From Burkholderiaceae bacterium (GTDB lineage: Bacteria; Pseudomonadota; Gammaproteobacteria; Burkholderiales; Burkholderiaceae_D): a stretch of 64,000 bases of DNA. A model generated the notes under the pieces. That model saw nothing but the letters and a program-made list of their open reading frames with translations. It was not told the origin of the DNA and ran no database searches. The stretch covers positions 1 through 64,000 of the forward strand of contig JAGTRJ010000022.1 in assembly GCA_018261755.1 (NCBI GenBank), read 5' to 3'. Position numbers and translations under genes: made by a program. Numbering within the stretch: position 1 is the stretch's first letter; every line of letters begins with the position of its first letter. Below are positions 24,460-35,491 of this stretch, piece by piece.

Positions 24460-27123
24460 TTAGCGATAAATCCAGCCCCGGCGCCGCAGCCATTTTTCGA
24501 TTTCAGCCAGCACGAACACCAGCGACGACAGCAGCAGGCACAGGGCGAGGTCGGCAGCGGACAGCGGTTCGGTGTGTAGCAGCGCGTTCATCCACGGAAC
24601 GTAGATGGTAGCCATTTGCAGCGCAAAGGTGAAGGCGACGGCGCCCAAGAGAGGCAGGTTTGATGACAGCCCTTGTGCGAACAGCGATTCGCGTTCCGAG
24701 CGGATCGTCAGCACATGCCACATCTGCGCCAGTGTCAGCACGGTGAACACCATCGTTTGCCAGTGGGCTGAATTGGTGTGGATGGCCCATGCCTGCGCGA
24801 ACAGGGCAACGGCCGCCATCGTCAATCCGCACCAAAGGATATGCTGCCACATGCCGTGCGCGAAAACCGGTTCGTCCGGCGCGCGCGGAGGGCGCTGCAT
24901 CACGCCTTGTTCCGCTGGTTCGGCCGCCAGCGCCAGCCCGGGCAGGCCATCGGTCAGGAAATTGATCCACAGGATGTGTATCGGCAGCAGCGGGATCGGC
25001 ATGCCGAGAAAGGGCGCGAGAAAGATGGTCAGGATTTTGGCCGAATTGCCGGTCATCGAGTAGCGGATGAACTTGCGGATGTTGTCGAAGATGCGGCGCC
25101 CTTCGCGCACCGCGCCGACGATGGTGGCGAAATTGTCGTCCAGCAGTACCAAACTGGATGCCTCGCGCGCGACATCGGTCCCGCCCTTGCCCATTGCGAC
25201 GCCGATGTCGGAGCGCTTGAGCGCCGGCGCGTCGTTGACGCCATCGCCGGTCATCGCGACGATTTCGCCGCTTGCCTGCAAGGCTTCGACGATGCGGATT
25301 TTCTGCGCCGGATCGACCCGCGCATACACGCGCACCCTGGCCACTTGCCGGCGCAGTTCGTCAGCGCCCATCGCAGACAGTTGAACGCCGGTCAGCACTG
25401 CGCCATCTTCATTGGCGATGCCAAGCTGGCGCGCTATGGCTTTTGCGGTCAGCGGATGGTCGCCGGTGATCATTACCGGCAAGATGCCGGCGCTCTGGCA
25501 CAATGCGACCGCTTGCCGCGCTTCCGGCCGCGGCGGATCGATCAGGCCGGCCAGACCGATGAATGTCAGTTGTGTTTCGATCTCGTCGGGCGTGGCTGAT
25601 GGTGCCGGCAGCGAAGGCCAGCGCCGTTGCGCGAGCGCCAGCACGCGCAAGCCTTCCGCCGCCATTTTGTCCGCGATGGCGAACAGGGCAGCGGCATCAA
25701 TTGGACGCTCGCCGTTTTCAGTCAGCATGGCAGTGCAGCGCGGCAGCACCGATTCGGGCGCGCCTTTGGTGTAGGCGATGATGCCATCCTGCCGCCGGTG
25801 AACTGTAGTCATCCGCTTGCGTTCGGCATCGAATGGCAATTCCTGCACGCGAGGGGCGACTGCGGCCAGCATCGCCTTGTCGTAACCCGCATCGTGCGCG
25901 GCCAGATGAAGCGCGATTTCGGTCGGATCGCCGATCGCCTCGCCATCCGGTTTCCTTTGCGCATCGTTCGACAGCGCCAGTGCCGTCAGCAAGCTGGGCC
26001 ATGGTTCGTCAGCATGCGCAGCTTGTCCGTGTTGCAGCATCCGGCCATCGGCGTGCAACTGCGCCACGTGCATCTTGTTTTGCGTCAGCGTGCCGGTCTT
26101 GTCGGAACAGATGACCGTGACCGAGCCGAGCGTTTCGACCGCTGGCAGGCGCCGGATCAGCGCGTTTTGCCGCACCATCTTGCGCGCGCCGAGCGCCAGT
26201 GAAACCGTGATGATGGCCGGCAACGCTTCGGGAATCGCGGCCACCGCCAGGCTGACCGATGTCATGAACATCAGCACCGCCTTTTCGCCGCGCAGCAGAC
26301 CGACGGCAAATACCAGTGCGCAGATAGCCAGCACCGAGTAGCCGATATGGCGGCCGAATGCCGCCAGCCGCCGTTGCAGTGGCGTTGCCGTTTCGTTGCC
26401 TTCCTCCAGCAGCGCGGCGATTTGGCCGAGTTCGGTCGCCATGCCGGTCGCAACCACGATGCCGGCTGCGCGGCCGTAAGTTGCGGTCGTGCCCTTGAAC
26501 GCCATGTTGATGCGGTCGCCCAATGACAGCCTGGCATCGGGCAATGCGTCGCCATGTTTTTCAGCCGTGATTGCTTCGCCGGTCAGCAGCGATTCATCCA
26601 CCTTGAATTGCGCGATCTCGAGCAGCCGCAGGTCTGCCGGTACGATATTGCCCGCTTCGAGCAGCACGATGTCCCCCGGCACCAGCGCGCTGGACGGAAT
26701 GGTTTGCCGTTCGCCGCCGCGCCGCACCTGCGCCGTTGTTGCCGCCATTTTCCGCAGCGCGGCGAGCGCATGTTGCGCGCGCCGTTCCTGCATGAAGCCG
26801 ATGATGGCGTTCAGCAGTACGATGGCGACGATGGCCAGCGCATCCTTCGCATCGCCGACAAAGCTTGATATCACGGCAGCCACCAGCAATATGGCGATCA
26901 TGAAATCATTGAACTGCCGGATGAAGACCCGCCATGCAGGCTGCGGCGGCTGTTCCCGGATCACATTTTCGCCATGGATTGCCAGACGTTGCGCCGCTAC
27001 TGCCGCTGTCAGGCCTGTGGCGGCATTTACTTCCAGTTGCGTGGCCACACCGGCAGCATCCTGGGTGTGCCATGCGGGCTGCGGGGTGGCATCTGTGGCC
27101 TTGTTGCGGGGGTGATCTGCCAT
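24460..27123 (-). CDS. P2-type cation-transporting ATPase (PacL/Ca2+-ATPase-like)
   Basis: An 887-residue integral membrane pump. Order of parts: N-terminal cation ATPase domain (residues 15-80), TM1-2, actuator domain with [12 protein letters not shown]3-4 with the ion-site sequence AAIPEALPA, phosphorylation motif SDKTGTLT (about 340), nucleotide-binding domain with KGAPE, hinge [11 protein letters not shown], and TM5-10 with [13 protein letters not shown]. The TM4 PEALP and TM6 TDGLP sequences resemble SERCA/PacL calcium pumps; Mn2+ or Na+ transport cannot be excluded. Divergent from the PP2C gene, with repeat copy E between them. Confidence 0.9.
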   Translation of the reverse strand: MADHPRNKATDATPQPAWHTQDAAGVATQLEVNAATGLTAAVAAQRLAIHGENVIREQPPQPAWRVFIRQFNDFMIAILLVAAVISSFVGDAKDALAIVAIVLLNAIIGFMQERRAQHALAALRKMAATTAQVRRGGERQTIPSSALVPGDIVLLEAGNIVPADLRLLEIAQFKVDESLLTGEAITAEKHGDALPDARLSLGDRINMAFKGTTATYGRAAGIVVATGMATELGQIAALLEEGNETATPLQRRLAAFGRHIGYSVLAICALVFAVGLLRGEKAVLMFMTSVSLAVAAIPEALPAIITVSLALGARKMVRQNALIRRLPAVETLGSVTVICSDKTGTLTQNKMHVAQLHADGRMLQHGQAAHADEPWPSLLTALALSNDAQRKPDGEAIGDPTEIALHLAAHDAGYDKAMLAAVAPRVQELPFDAERKRMTTVHRRQDGIIAYTKGAPESVLPRCTAMLTENGERPIDAAALFAIADKMAAEGLRVLALAQRRWPSLPAPSATPDEIETQLTFIGLAGLIDPPRPEARQAVALCQSAGILPVMITGDHPLTAKAIARQLGIANEDGAVLTGVQLSAMGADELRRQVARVRVYARVDPAQKIRIVEALQASGEIVAMTGDGVNDAPALKRSDIGVAMGKGGTDVAREASSLVLLDDNFATIVGAVREGRRIFDNIRKFIRYSMTGNSAKILTIFLAPFLGMPIPLLPIHILWINFLTDGLPGLALAAEPAEQGVMQRPPRAPDEPVFAHGMWQHILWCGLTMAAVALFAQAWAIHTNSAHWQTMVFTVLTLAQMWHVLTIRSERESLFAQGLSSNLPLLGAVAFTFALQMATIYVPWMNALLHTEPLSAADLALCLLLSSLVFVLAEIEKWLRRRGWIYR

Positions 27124-27161
27124 GCGGATAGCCTTTTCAGCGAATAAATATCACGAAAAAC

Positions 27162-27240
27162 GGTCAGAATATACTGGGTGGAGTATTTTTTGATGTCCAG
27201 TGAATATGAGGCCAGGCAGCCAAATTTTCATATATACCCC
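27162..27240 (-). repeat. Dispersed intergenic repeat, copy E (minus orientation)
   Basis: Read on the minus strand: GGGGTATATATG...CTGGCCTCA...AAAAAATACT...AGTATATTCTGACC. It is the only clearly inverted copy and lies upstream of both divergent genes, so it cannot be acting as a terminator there. Confidence 0.7.
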
Positions 27241-27393
27241 ATCATTTTGCGAAAATCTGCGGTGGGCGCAGCTTGTTTTAGCACATTCCGGTTCAAAAAC
27301 GATAGCATTGCGCAAATTAGACAGAATGACATGCGGCAAAAGGCGCGCCTTTTGCTATCATGCGCGTGCTCAAATATTTCTTTTGTAACAAGC

Positions 27394-28155
27394 ATGAATT
27401 TCTACCAAATCGAAGCCGGTACCGGCCAGCATATCGGGGATCGCAAGGAACAGCAGGATCGCGTCGCGCTGCTGGCCGCGCCGAAAGCGCCCGGCTACAT
27501 GCTGGCGGTGCTGGCGGACGGCATGGGGGGCGTGCAGGGCGGAGCGATGGCGGCCGAACAAATCATCCGGACCGCGAAGCAGAATTTCGATGAATTCTCG
27601 CCGCTGACGCACGATGTCGAGACGTTGCTGAAAACCATCGTCGCCGAATCGCACACGATCATCCGGCTGATTGGCATGTCGGAGGAAAGCGATCCGCATA
27701 CGACGGTGGTGGCGCTGGTGCTGACCCCGGATCGCAAGGCCATCTGGGCGCATGCTGGCGATTCACGCCTGTACCGTTTTCGCGGACCGAATTTTGCCGA
27801 GCACACGATAGACCATTCGCTCGTCGAAACGATGGTGGCCAAAGGTGAACTGACGCGCGAGCAGGCGAAAAACCACCGGATGGCGAATCTGCTGGTGAAC
27901 GGGTTGGGCAGCAAGAAGGAACCGTATGTGACCATCGGCCAGTACCAGAACTTGCAGCCGGGCGATTCCTTTCTGCTGTGTTCGGACGGGCTGTGGCACT
28001 ATTTCAGCGAGGCAGAACTCGGAGCTGCGATTGCGATGAACACGCCGCGTCAGGCATCGGAAATGCTGATCGGCAAGGCGCGCGAGCGCGCGCATGGCAA
28101 GGGCGATAATTGTTCGCTGGCCGTGATCAAGCTGGTAGCGCGTAGCACGGCATAA
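27394..28155 (+). CDS. PP2C-type serine/threonine protein phosphatase
   Basis: A 253-residue stand-alone metal-dependent phosphatase of the bacterial Stp/PppA type. Visible metal-binding and signature motifs: GDRKEQQD (about 14-21), VLADGMGG (about 39-46), WAHAGDSRLYRFR (about 120-132), DHSLV, and LLCSDGLWHYF (about 194-204), ending with GKGDNCSLAVI. The longer open frame upstream (to 27178) overlaps repeat copy E and is not conserved-looking; ATG at 27394 gives the normal N-terminus. No partner kinase or FHA gene is adjacent. Confidence 0.9.
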   Translation: MNFYQIEAGTGQHIGDRKEQQDRVALLAAPKAPGYMLAVLADGMGGVQGGAMAAEQIIRTAKQNFDEFSPLTHDVETLLKTIVAESHTIIRLIGMSEESDPHTTVVALVLTPDRKAIWAHAGDSRLYRFRGPNFAEHTIDHSLVETMVAKGELTREQAKNHRMANLLVNGLGSKKEPYVTIGQYQNLQPGDSFLLCSDGLWHYFSEAELGAAIAMNTPRQASEMLIGKARERAHGKGDNCSLAVIKLVARSTA

Positions 28156-28187
28156 TCTGGCCGCAGCGTGATTGCCTCGGGTACGCG

Positions 28188-28937
28188 CTAACGCTTGGTC
28201 GGTTCGATTTGTTGCGGCGGAGATGGCGGTTTGTCTTTATCGGCTTGTGCCTGAACCTTTTTCCGGCGCCTTTCTTCTTTTTTCGTTTTCTTTTCAGCTA
28301 CCTTGCGTTGCCGTTCTTCGGCCTTGCGCAATTTTTCGGCGTATGCGCTTTCGCGCTCATCGCGCTGATTTTCGGTGGTTTGCTGCTTGCGCTGCATTTC
28401 CTGCTGTTTGGCACCCATCTTGCTGGCATGGGCGGCGGCAGACGCTGCGCGCGCTTGCGCGTCGGCCGGTTCCTGCTTGCGTTTTTCAGCCAGCGCCGAG
28501 TCACGCTTGATCACGGCCGCATGGCGCTTGTAACGCTCCGCTTCGATTTGCACTTCGCGTACCTGATTCAGTGCCAGCCGCCGCTGTTCTTTCGCCAGAT
28601 CGCGGCACTTGTTGGCGAAAAATTCCTGCCGGTAGCAGCGTCTCTCTTCGGTCTTGAAACGCGCTTCGATTGCGTTGCGTTCGCTTTTTGCATCGGCAAT
28701 CGCCTTGTCTGCGGTTTCAACCGATGAAATGCTGTCTTTCGGGTAGCGTTGCCGCAGATCAATCGGCGCCGGCAGCGCTTCTGCCTTTGTTGACTGCGCA
28801 GAGGTTTGGGGCGCGGGCGACAAGGCAGGTTTGCCCGGCACCACCTGCTGCGCGCTTGCCGGCGCGGCGAGCGCAGCAACGGTTGTCGCAGTTGCCGCCA
28901 GCAGGCAAGGGCGGGCGAGGAGAGAAAATGTCGTCAT
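28188..28937 (-). CDS. Exported coiled-coil protein of unknown function
   Basis: A 249-residue protein. A signal peptide (about 1-30, ending APASAQ) is followed by a Pro/Ala-rich stretch and then a long, highly charged coiled-coil region (about 75-235) rich in Lys, Glu, Arg and Gln, with two cysteines near RRCYRQEFFANKC. The pattern suggests a periplasmic structural or adaptor protein. It begins 14 bases after the sucB stop on the same strand, where lpdA is often found in related bacteria, so it may be cotranscribed with the 2-oxoglutarate dehydrogenase genes. No family recognised. Confidence 0.65.
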   Translation of the reverse strand: MTTFSLLARPCLLAATATTVAALAAPASAQQVVPGKPALSPAPQTSAQSTKAEALPAPIDLRQRYPKDSISSVETADKAIADAKSERNAIEARFKTEERRCYRQEFFANKCRDLAKEQRRLALNQVREVQIEAERYKRHAAVIKRDSALAEKRKQEPADAQARAASAAAHASKMGAKQQEMQRKQQTTENQRDERESAYAEKLRKAEERQRKVAEKKTKKEERRRKKVQAQADKDKPPSPPQQIEPTKR

Positions 28938-28951
28938 GAGCAATCGTTCCG

Positions 28952-30106
28952 TCAGATGTCGAGCAGCAGACGCGCCGGGTCTTCAAGCGCGTCCTTGATG
29001 GCGACTAGCGCCAGTACGGCTTCGCGGCCGTCAATCAGGCGGTGATCATACGACAGCGCAAGGTAATTCATCGGACGGATCACGATTTGTCCGTTTTCGA
29101 CCACCGGCCTGTCTTTGGTTGCATGGATACCGAGAATGGCCGATTGCGGTGGGTTGATGATCGGCGTGGACAGCATCGAGCCAAACACGCCGCCATTCGA
29201 AATCGAGAACGTGCCGCCGGTAAGATCGTCCAGTGTCAGCCGGCCATCGCGCGCCTGCGTGCCGAACTCGGCGATTTTGCGCTCAATGTCGGCGATCGAC
29301 ATTTGATCCGCGTCGCGCATTACCGGCACCACCAGTCCGCGCGGCGAACTGATTGCTATGCCGATGTCGAAATAGCCGTGATAGACGATGTCATTGCCGT
29401 CGATTGAGGCATTCATGATCGGATATTTCTTCAGCGCTGCTACCGCCGCCTTGACGAAGAACGACATGAAGCCGAGGCGAACATCGTGTTCCTGCTCGAA
29501 TTTGTCCTTGTAGCGGTTGCGCAGGTCGATCACCGGCTGCATGTTGACTTCGTTGAACGTGGTCAGCGAAGCGGTATTCATCTGTGATTCCAGCAGCCGC
29601 TGGGCGATGCGCGCGCGCAGTCGGCTCATCGGCACGCGGTCTTCCGGCCGGTTGGCCAGTTCGGCGTTGATTGGCGCCGCGATCGCGCGTGACGAGGAAA
29701 CCGGCGGTGGCGGCTGCGTGCGCGCCGCCGGCACGATTTCGGTCGATGGCGCAGGCGCGGGGGGCTGCGATGATGCAGACGGTACTGATGGCGCAGAAGG
29801 CGCCGGGGCGCTGACTGCCGACGGCCTCGGTGCCGGTGCGGGCGCCGCCGTTACCGATGCGACCGCTTCGCTGTCGATCAGTGCAATCGTTTCACCGGCG
29901 ACGACACTTTCGCCGTTCCCCTTGATGATTTGCACTAGCACGCCGGATCCCGGCGCGGGCAGTTCCAGCACCACCTTGTCGGTTTCGATATCGACTAGGT
30001 TATCGTCCTGCCTGACGCTTTCGCCAACCTGCTTGCGCCACTGTATCAGTGAGGCTTCGGCAACCGATTCCGACAGTTGCGGAACCTTGACTTCCAGTAC
30101 AGCCAT
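28952..30106 (-). CDS. sucB: Dihydrolipoyl succinyltransferase (E2 of 2-oxoglutarate dehydrogenase)
   Basis: A 384-residue E2 component. It has one lipoyl domain (residues 1-78, lipoylated lysine K44 in [10 protein letters not shown]), an Ala/Pro-rich linker, a peripheral-subunit-binding region (about 145-180), and a catalytic domain with the active-site H355-x-x-x-D359 ([10 protein letters not shown]). It transfers succinyl groups to CoA in the TCA cycle. The gene follows sucA by 22 bases. The E3 gene lpdA is not adjacent; the enzyme must be encoded elsewhere. Confidence 0.97.
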   Translation of the reverse strand: MAVLEVKVPQLSESVAEASLIQWRKQVGESVRQDDNLVDIETDKVVLELPAPGSGVLVQIIKGNGESVVAGETIALIDSEAVASVTAAPAPAPRPSAVSAPAPSAPSVPSASSQPPAPAPSTEIVPAARTQPPPPVSSSRAIAAPINAELANRPEDRVPMSRLRARIAQRLLESQMNTASLTTFNEVNMQPVIDLRNRYKDKFEQEHDVRLGFMSFFVKAAVAALKKYPIMNASIDGNDIVYHGYFDIGIAISSPRGLVVPVMRDADQMSIADIERKIAEFGTQARDGRLTLDDLTGGTFSISNGGVFGSMLSTPIINPPQSAILGIHATKDRPVVENGQIVIRPMNYLALSYDHRLIDGREAVLALVAIKDALEDPARLLLDI

Positions 30107-30128
30107 TGTTTTTCTCCGGATTCAACGG

Positions 30129-32984
30129 TTATTTGGTAAAAATCACGCCCTTCAGGCGGGCGAATGCCTGCGCCAGCAATTCCTTTTGCTGCGCCGCGTG
30201 TTTGTGGTAGTAGCCAACCGCCGGCGAAGCGCTTGGCGGCCGCCCGGCAAAGCCGAGCTTTTGTCCGCTTTCCATCTGGCCGAGCAGGTTGTGCTGGATC
30301 TGGAACCACGCGCCCTGATTCTGCGGTTCATCCTGCGTCCAGACCACTTCAGCCAGGTTCGGATATTTTTTCAATTCGTCGCCGAAAGTCTTGTGCGGGA
30401 ACGGGTACAACTGTTCGATGCGAACGATGGCGATATCGCTTCGGCCCTGTTCGCGGCGAGCGTGCAGCAGGTCGTAGTAAACCTTGCCGGAGCAGACCAG
30501 CATCCGCTTGACATCATCGGCGCGGATGGTTTCATCAATTTCGCCGATGACGGTCTTGAATCCGCCCTTTGCCAGGTCTGCCAGCGGCGAGCTGGCATCC
30601 TTGTGACGCAACAGCGACTTCGGTGTCAGCACGATCAGCGGCTTGCGGAAGCGGCGGATCATTTGGCGGCGCAGCAGGTGGAATATCTGCGCTGCGCTCG
30701 TCGGCTGCGCGATCTGCATGTTGTTTTCCGCGCACAGTTGCAGGAAGCGTTCGATTCGGGCCGATGAATGTTCCGGTCCCTGGCCTTCGTAGCCGTGCGG
30801 CAGCAGCATCACCAGACCGCAGGCGCGCCCCCATTTGACTTCGCCCGAACTGATGAACTGGTCGATCACGACTTGCGCGCCGTTGGCGAAATCGCCGAAC
30901 TGCGCTTCCCAGATGGTGAGCGTGTTCGGTACTGCGGTCGAGTAGCCGTATTCGAAGCCAAGCGCAGCTTCTTCGGACAGCACCGAATCGATGACGGTGA
31001 AATTCGCTTGCCTGTCAGATACATGTTCCAGCGGCGTATAGGTGCCGACATCCCAGCGTTCGCGATGCTGGTCGTGCAGCACCGCATGACGGTGTGCGAA
31101 CGTGCCGCGTCCTGAATCCTGTCCGGACAGGCGGATCGGATAGCCGGAAGCCAGCAGCGAGGCGAAAGCAAGATGCTCGCCCATGCCCCAGTCGAGCTCG
31201 ATTTCGCCGCGCCCCATCGCGGCGCGATCCTTCAGCACTTTGGCGGCGAGCGGATGCAGTTCGAAATCATCCGGCACGGTGGTGATGCGTTCCGACAGAC
31301 GCATCAACTCTTCGATCGGCATGGCCGTATCGGCCGCGTCGGTCCACTTGCGGTTCAGGAACGGCGCCCAGTCGACTTCGGTCTTGTTCGGGTAGCTGGC
31401 AAAAACCGGGTCGGTATCGAACACGCCGGAATCCATCACCTTGCGGAACGAGGCCGCGACATCTTCTTCCTCGCCTTGCCAGATGATGCCTTGCGCCGCC
31501 AGCCTGCGGCCATATAGCCGGCGCACGCCTTGCTGCTGCGCGATTTTCTGGTACATCAGCGGTTGCGTCAGCGCCGGCGTGTCCTGTTCGTTATGCCCGA
31601 GCTTGCGGTAGCAGACGATGTCGAGCACGATGTCTTTCTTGAACGCCATGCGGAAATCGAGCGCCACCTGCGCTGCGAATACCACCGCTTCCGGGTCGTC
31701 GCCGTTGACATGCAGCACAGGTGCTTCGACCATTTTTGCCACGTCGGTACAGTACAGCGTCGAGCGCGAGTCGCGCGGGTCGGATGTGGTAAAACCGATC
31801 TGGTTGTTGATCACGATATGCACCGTGCCGCCAGTGCTGAAACCACGTGTCTGGCCCAAGTTCAGCGTTTCCATCACCACGCCTTGCGCGGTGAATGCGG
31901 CGTCGCCATGAACCAGCACCGGCAACACTTGTGACCCGTCGAGATCGCCGCGGTGATCCATTCGCGCTCGCGCCGAGCCTTCGACCACCGGATTGACGAT
32001 TTCCAGATGCGACGGGTTGAACGCCAGCGCCAGATGCACCGGCCCGCCGGGTGTCGCCACATCCCGGGTGAAGCCCTGATGGTATTTGACGTCGCCGGAA
32101 GGCAGATCGGCCGCCTGTTTTTCCTCGAATTCGGCAAACAGGTCGCGCGGCAGCTTGCCCATGATGTTGACCAGCACGTTCAGCCGGCCGCGATGCGCCA
32201 TGCCGAGCACGATTTCCTGAATGCCGTTGGCGCCGCCGCGCTGGATCACTTCATCCAGTGCCGCGATGACGCTCTCGCTGCCTTCAAGTGAAAACCGCTT
32301 CTGCCCAACATAGCGCGTGTGCAGGTAGCGCTCCAGCCCTTCCGCCGCCGTGATGCGCTCCAGGATGTGCCGCTTCTGCTCTTCGGTGAAATCCGGTGTC
32401 GCGCGCGTCGATTCGAGCCGCTGCTGCATCCAGCGCTTTTGCGCCTGATCGCTGATGTACATGAATTCGGCGCCGATCGAGCGGCAGTAGGTGTCACGCA
32501 GGAATTGCAGGTGGTCGCGCAGCGTTGCCGTTTCGACGCCGAAGTAGGTGTTGCCGATGTTGAACACCAGATCCATGTCGGCATCGGTGAGTCCGTAAAA
32601 GCTGTGTTCGAGTTCGGGGATATGCGGCCGCTGGTGTCGCTGCAATGGATCCAGATTCGCCCATTGCGAACCGAGGATGCGGTAGGCTGCGGTCAACTGT
32701 TGCGACGCAACCTGCTTGCGTTCCATTTCGGAACTGACCGGCGTGACCACGTTGCGGAACGGGCCGTGCTTCGCACGTTCGGTGAACGATGCAATTACCG
32801 GCGCATGCGCGACATCATGCCGGCTGGATCCATCCGATGCTGGCACATTTTGCATCGCATTGAACCAGTCGCGCCAGTTGTCCGGCACCGAATGGGGGTT
32901 GTTCAGATAGGCTTCGTACAACTGTTCGACATAAGGCGCATTGCCTGCGAACAGGTACGACGTGGAAACGTCTTTCTGCATCAT
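30129..32984 (-). CDS. sucA: 2-Oxoglutarate dehydrogenase E1 component
   Basis: Thiamine-diphosphate-dependent E1 subunit, 951 residues, of normal length. Visible: the N-terminal YVEQLYEAYLNNPHSVPDNWRDWF segment that binds the complex core, the ThDP region with GMAHRGRLNVL and GDAAFTAQGVV, and the C-terminal transketolase-like half with SGQDSGRGTFAHRHAVLHD and LPHGYEGQGPEHSSARIERFL. Catalyses oxidative decarboxylation of 2-oxoglutarate and succinylation of the lipoyl group on SucB. It is separated from gltA by 309 bases that contain repeat copy F and presumably its promoter. Confidence 0.98.
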   Translation of the reverse strand: MMQKDVSTSYLFAGNAPYVEQLYEAYLNNPHSVPDNWRDWFNAMQNVPASDGSSRHDVAHAPVIASFTERAKHGPFRNVVTPVSSEMERKQVASQQLTAAYRILGSQWANLDPLQRHQRPHIPELEHSFYGLTDADMDLVFNIGNTYFGVETATLRDHLQFLRDTYCRSIGAEFMYISDQAQKRWMQQRLESTRATPDFTEEQKRHILERITAAEGLERYLHTRYVGQKRFSLEGSESVIAALDEVIQRGGANGIQEIVLGMAHRGRLNVLVNIMGKLPRDLFAEFEEKQAADLPSGDVKYHQGFTRDVATPGGPVHLALAFNPSHLEIVNPVVEGSARARMDHRGDLDGSQVLPVLVHGDAAFTAQGVVMETLNLGQTRGFSTGGTVHIVINNQIGFTTSDPRDSRSTLYCTDVAKMVEAPVLHVNGDDPEAVVFAAQVALDFRMAFKKDIVLDIVCYRKLGHNEQDTPALTQPLMYQKIAQQQGVRRLYGRRLAAQGIIWQGEEEDVAASFRKVMDSGVFDTDPVFASYPNKTEVDWAPFLNRKWTDAADTAMPIEELMRLSERITTVPDDFELHPLAAKVLKDRAAMGRGEIELDWGMGEHLAFASLLASGYPIRLSGQDSGRGTFAHRHAVLHDQHRERWDVGTYTPLEHVSDRQANFTVIDSVLSEEAALGFEYGYSTAVPNTLTIWEAQFGDFANGAQVVIDQFISSGEVKWGRACGLVMLLPHGYEGQGPEHSSARIERFLQLCAENNMQIAQPTSAAQIFHLLRRQMIRRFRKPLIVLTPKSLLRHKDASSPLADLAKGGFKTVIGEIDETIRADDVKRMLVCSGKVYYDLLHARREQGRSDIAIVRIEQLYPFPHKTFGDELKKYPNLAEVVWTQDEPQNQGAWFQIQHNLLGQMESGQKLGFAGRPPSASPAVGYYHKHAAQQKELLAQAFARLKGVIFTK

Positions 32985-33188
32985 ATTGCCACCTTTCTTC
33001 GCGCTTCGCGAAAATCCGGTTATCCGCCTGCCGGCCTGACCGGTCGGCGGAGTGCATTTTGATTGGAAGTGAGTTTTTTAAGTGAGCTTACTGTATTCGA
33101 TAGTCGTCAGTCCATGCCTGATCGTGTGCAATTATTGTCGCATAACCGTGTGTTGCATGTGGTTATGGCGGACGTTTATCGTTTTTGC

Positions 33189-33271
33189 GGGGGTATGCGG
33201 CAAAAACACAGTGTTTCGCCACTATTTCTGTGGCCCGCTAAAAATACTCTCGCGAGTATATTTTGCGGGCC
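33189..33271 (+). repeat. Dispersed intergenic repeat, copy F
   Basis: GGGGGTATGCGGCAAAAAC, TTCGCCACTATTTC, GTGGCCCG, then AAAAATACTCTCGCGAGTATATTTT. The hairpin loop here is itself palindromic (CTCGCGAG). It lies in the 309-base gltA-sucA gap; I see no other structure there apart from likely promoter sequence near sucA. Confidence 0.7.
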
Positions 33272-33293
33272 GGGATGGCTACGATGAAGCGCT

Positions 33294-34598
33294 TTAGCCG
33301 CGATCTTCGATTGATGGCACTTCGCGCGTGGTTGCGCCGGTGTACAGCTGACGCGGGCGGGCAATCCGGTGTTCCGGATCGGCGATCATTTCTTTCCACT
33401 GCGCGATCCAGCCGGCGGTGCGCGCCATCGCGAAAATACCGGTGAACAGCGAGGTCGGAATGCCCAGAGCGGACTGGACGATGCCGGAGTAGTAGTCCAC
33501 GTTCGGATACAGTTTGCGTGAAACGAAGTAATCATCTTCCAGCGCGTACTTTTCGATTTCCAGTGCAACCTTGAACAGCGGGTGATCCTTCAGCCCCAGT
33601 TCGCCCAGCACTTCATGGCAGGTTTCGCGCATCAGAATGGCGCGCGGGTCGAAATTCTTGTACACGCGGTGACCGAATCCCATCAGCCGCACGCCGCCGG
33701 TGCGGTTTTTTACGTGCTGAATGAATTCAGGCACCTTGTCGACCGTTCCGATTTGTCTGAGCATCGTCAGCGTCGCCTCATTTGCGCCGCCATGCAGCGG
33801 TCCCCACAATGACGCGATGCCGGCCGCGATGCAGGCAAACGGATTTGCGCCGCTGGAGCCAGCAAGGCGCACGGTTGAGGTCGAGGCATTCTGTTCATGA
33901 TCGGCATGCAGGATCATGATGCGGTCGAGCGCGCGCGCCAGCACCGGATTGACCTTGTAATCTTCAGCCGGGGTGGCGAACATCATTCGCAGGAAATTTT
34001 CGCTGTACGACAGGTCGTAGCGCGGATAGACGAACGGCTGGCCGATTGAATATTTGTACGCCATGGCGACCAGCGTCGGCATCTTGGCAATGATGCTCAG
34101 CGCGGATTCCTCGCGATGCTCCGGATCGGCGATGTCGATCGATTCATGATAGAACGCGGATAACGCGCCGACAGTTGCGACCAGCACCGCCATAGGATGC
34201 GCGTCGCGGCGAAAACCGCGGAAGAAAAACTGCATCTGCTCGTGCAGCATCGTCTGATGCTTGAAGGCGTTGACGAAAACATCCTTTTGCGCGGCGGTCG
34301 GCAACTCGCCCTTCAGCAGCAGGAAGCAGGTGTCCATGAAATCACCTTTTACCGCCAGTTGCTCGATCGGATAGCCACGGTACAGCAGGATGCCTTTTTC
34401 GCCATCGATATAGGTGATCGACGAATCGCACGATGCAGTGGACATGAAGCCGGGATCGTAGGAGAGCTTGCCGGTCGTGTTGTATAGCGTGCGGATGTCG
34501 ATCGCATCCGGCCCTATCGATGCCTTGTAAACAGGCAGATCGACTGGCGGTGTGCCATCGGAAAAGGTCAGCGTTACCTTGGTATCGGAGTTTTTCAT
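33294..34598 (-). CDS. gltA: Citrate synthase (type II)
   Basis: A 434-residue hexameric-type citrate synthase condensing oxaloacetate and acetyl-CoA. Visible: the N-terminal domain ([52 protein letters not shown]), the active-site regions [15 protein letters not shown] (about 230) and [15 protein letters not shown] (about 300), and the catalytic aspartate region near NVDYYSGIV. First gene of a gltA-sucA-sucB block on the minus strand; sdh genes, often next to it in related bacteria, are absent here and replaced by a small exported protein and acnA. Confidence 0.98.
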   Translation of the reverse strand: MKNSDTKVTLTFSDGTPPVDLPVYKASIGPDAIDIRTLYNTTGKLSYDPGFMSTASCDSSITYIDGEKGILLYRGYPIEQLAVKGDFMDTCFLLLKGELPTAAQKDVFVNAFKHQTMLHEQMQFFFRGFRRDAHPMAVLVATVGALSAFYHESIDIADPEHREESALSIIAKMPTLVAMAYKYSIGQPFVYPRYDLSYSENFLRMMFATPAEDYKVNPVLARALDRIMILHADHEQNASTSTVRLAGSSGANPFACIAAGIASLWGPLHGGANEATLTMLRQIGTVDKVPEFIQHVKNRTGGVRLMGFGHRVYKNFDPRAILMRETCHEVLGELGLKDHPLFKVALEIEKYALEDDYFVSRKLYPNVDYYSGIVQSALGIPTSLFTGIFAMARTAGWIAQWKEMIADPEHRIARPRQLYTGATTREVPSIEDRG

Positions 34599-34873
34599 TG
34601 ACAGTCCATCAAAAAAACAAAGTGCAGAATCTCGGAATGATAATGTATATCGTACTTTATCGGGTATTAACTTTATCTATTTTGTGCGGTTTTCCGTTGT
34701 CATGCCCGTTCTGCACCGATCGGGTGTAAAGCCGCGCGCGCAACAGGACCTGAAGATTTATCGTCATCCGCGGGCAATGATCGGTTGGTATTTTCGGCAT
34801 CTTGGCGGACACGATTTATAATATAGCGCCAGTATTTTTGCGGGAACCCGCGTTTTGTCGAAGGAGTAATGCC

Positions 34874-35344
34874 ATGCTGAAATTCCTGTCCACCTTTTTG
34901 CTGACCTTTGGTCTGGTATTTGCGTTGCCGCAAGCCAGTGCCGAGACAGCGCCTGCAACCTCAAAAACGACCAAGAAGAAGGTGGCGAAAAAAACCGTCA
35001 AAAAGAAATCTGCCGCGAAAGCAGAAAGTGAGGCCGTTGAACACGATGGCGACGTGCCGGATACCACGGGCTTCACCAGCGTCAGCTATAGCTGTGAGCT
35101 GGGTAACAATCTGACGATTTTCCAGAAAAAAAGCGATGACAAGCAGATCGCGGTTCGCTGGCGCGACCGGCTGCATCGCCTGTTGCGTGTGAATACCACC
35201 ACAGGGGCCGATCGCTATGAAAATGCGAAAAATGGCTTGACCTGGGTTGGCATTCCGGCGAAGGGCATTCTGCTGAATTCGAAGAATGGCAAACAGCTGG
35301 CCAACGAGTGCAAGGATGCGGTGCAACTGAAGCATTCGACCTGA
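34874..35344 (+). CDS. Small exported protein, MliC lysozyme-inhibitor-like
   Basis: A 156-residue protein with a signal peptide (1-23, ending ASAE), a Lys/Ala-rich linker (about 30-58) and a C-terminal domain. The domain, VSYSCELGNNLTIF...TGADRYENAKNGLTWVGIPAKGILL...NECK, resembles MliC/PliC inhibitors of c-type lysozyme: paired cysteines, a G-x-x-Y motif and a late W-x-G-x-x-A strand. There is no lipobox, so it would be periplasmic. AAGGAG lies eight bases before the ATG, and a TATAAT sits at 34817-34822. The inhibitor role is inference from sequence pattern only. Confidence 0.6.
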   Translation: MLKFLSTFLLTFGLVFALPQASAETAPATSKTTKKKVAKKTVKKKSAAKAESEAVEHDGDVPDTTGFTSVSYSCELGNNLTIFQKKSDDKQIAVRWRDRLHRLLRVNTTTGADRYENAKNGLTWVGIPAKGILLNSKNGKQLANECKDAVQLKHST

Positions 35345-35491
35345 TTTTGAATTGATTTGAACCGTTCAGGCGGCGCGGCCTGGTGTCGCGCCGTCGTGAA
35401 TCGTTATGCGGGCGGGGTTCTTGCTTCGTCCGTTTTGTACTTGTTTTGATTTGTTTGATTGCCGGCGACGGCAATCCCTAATGGAGAAGTC

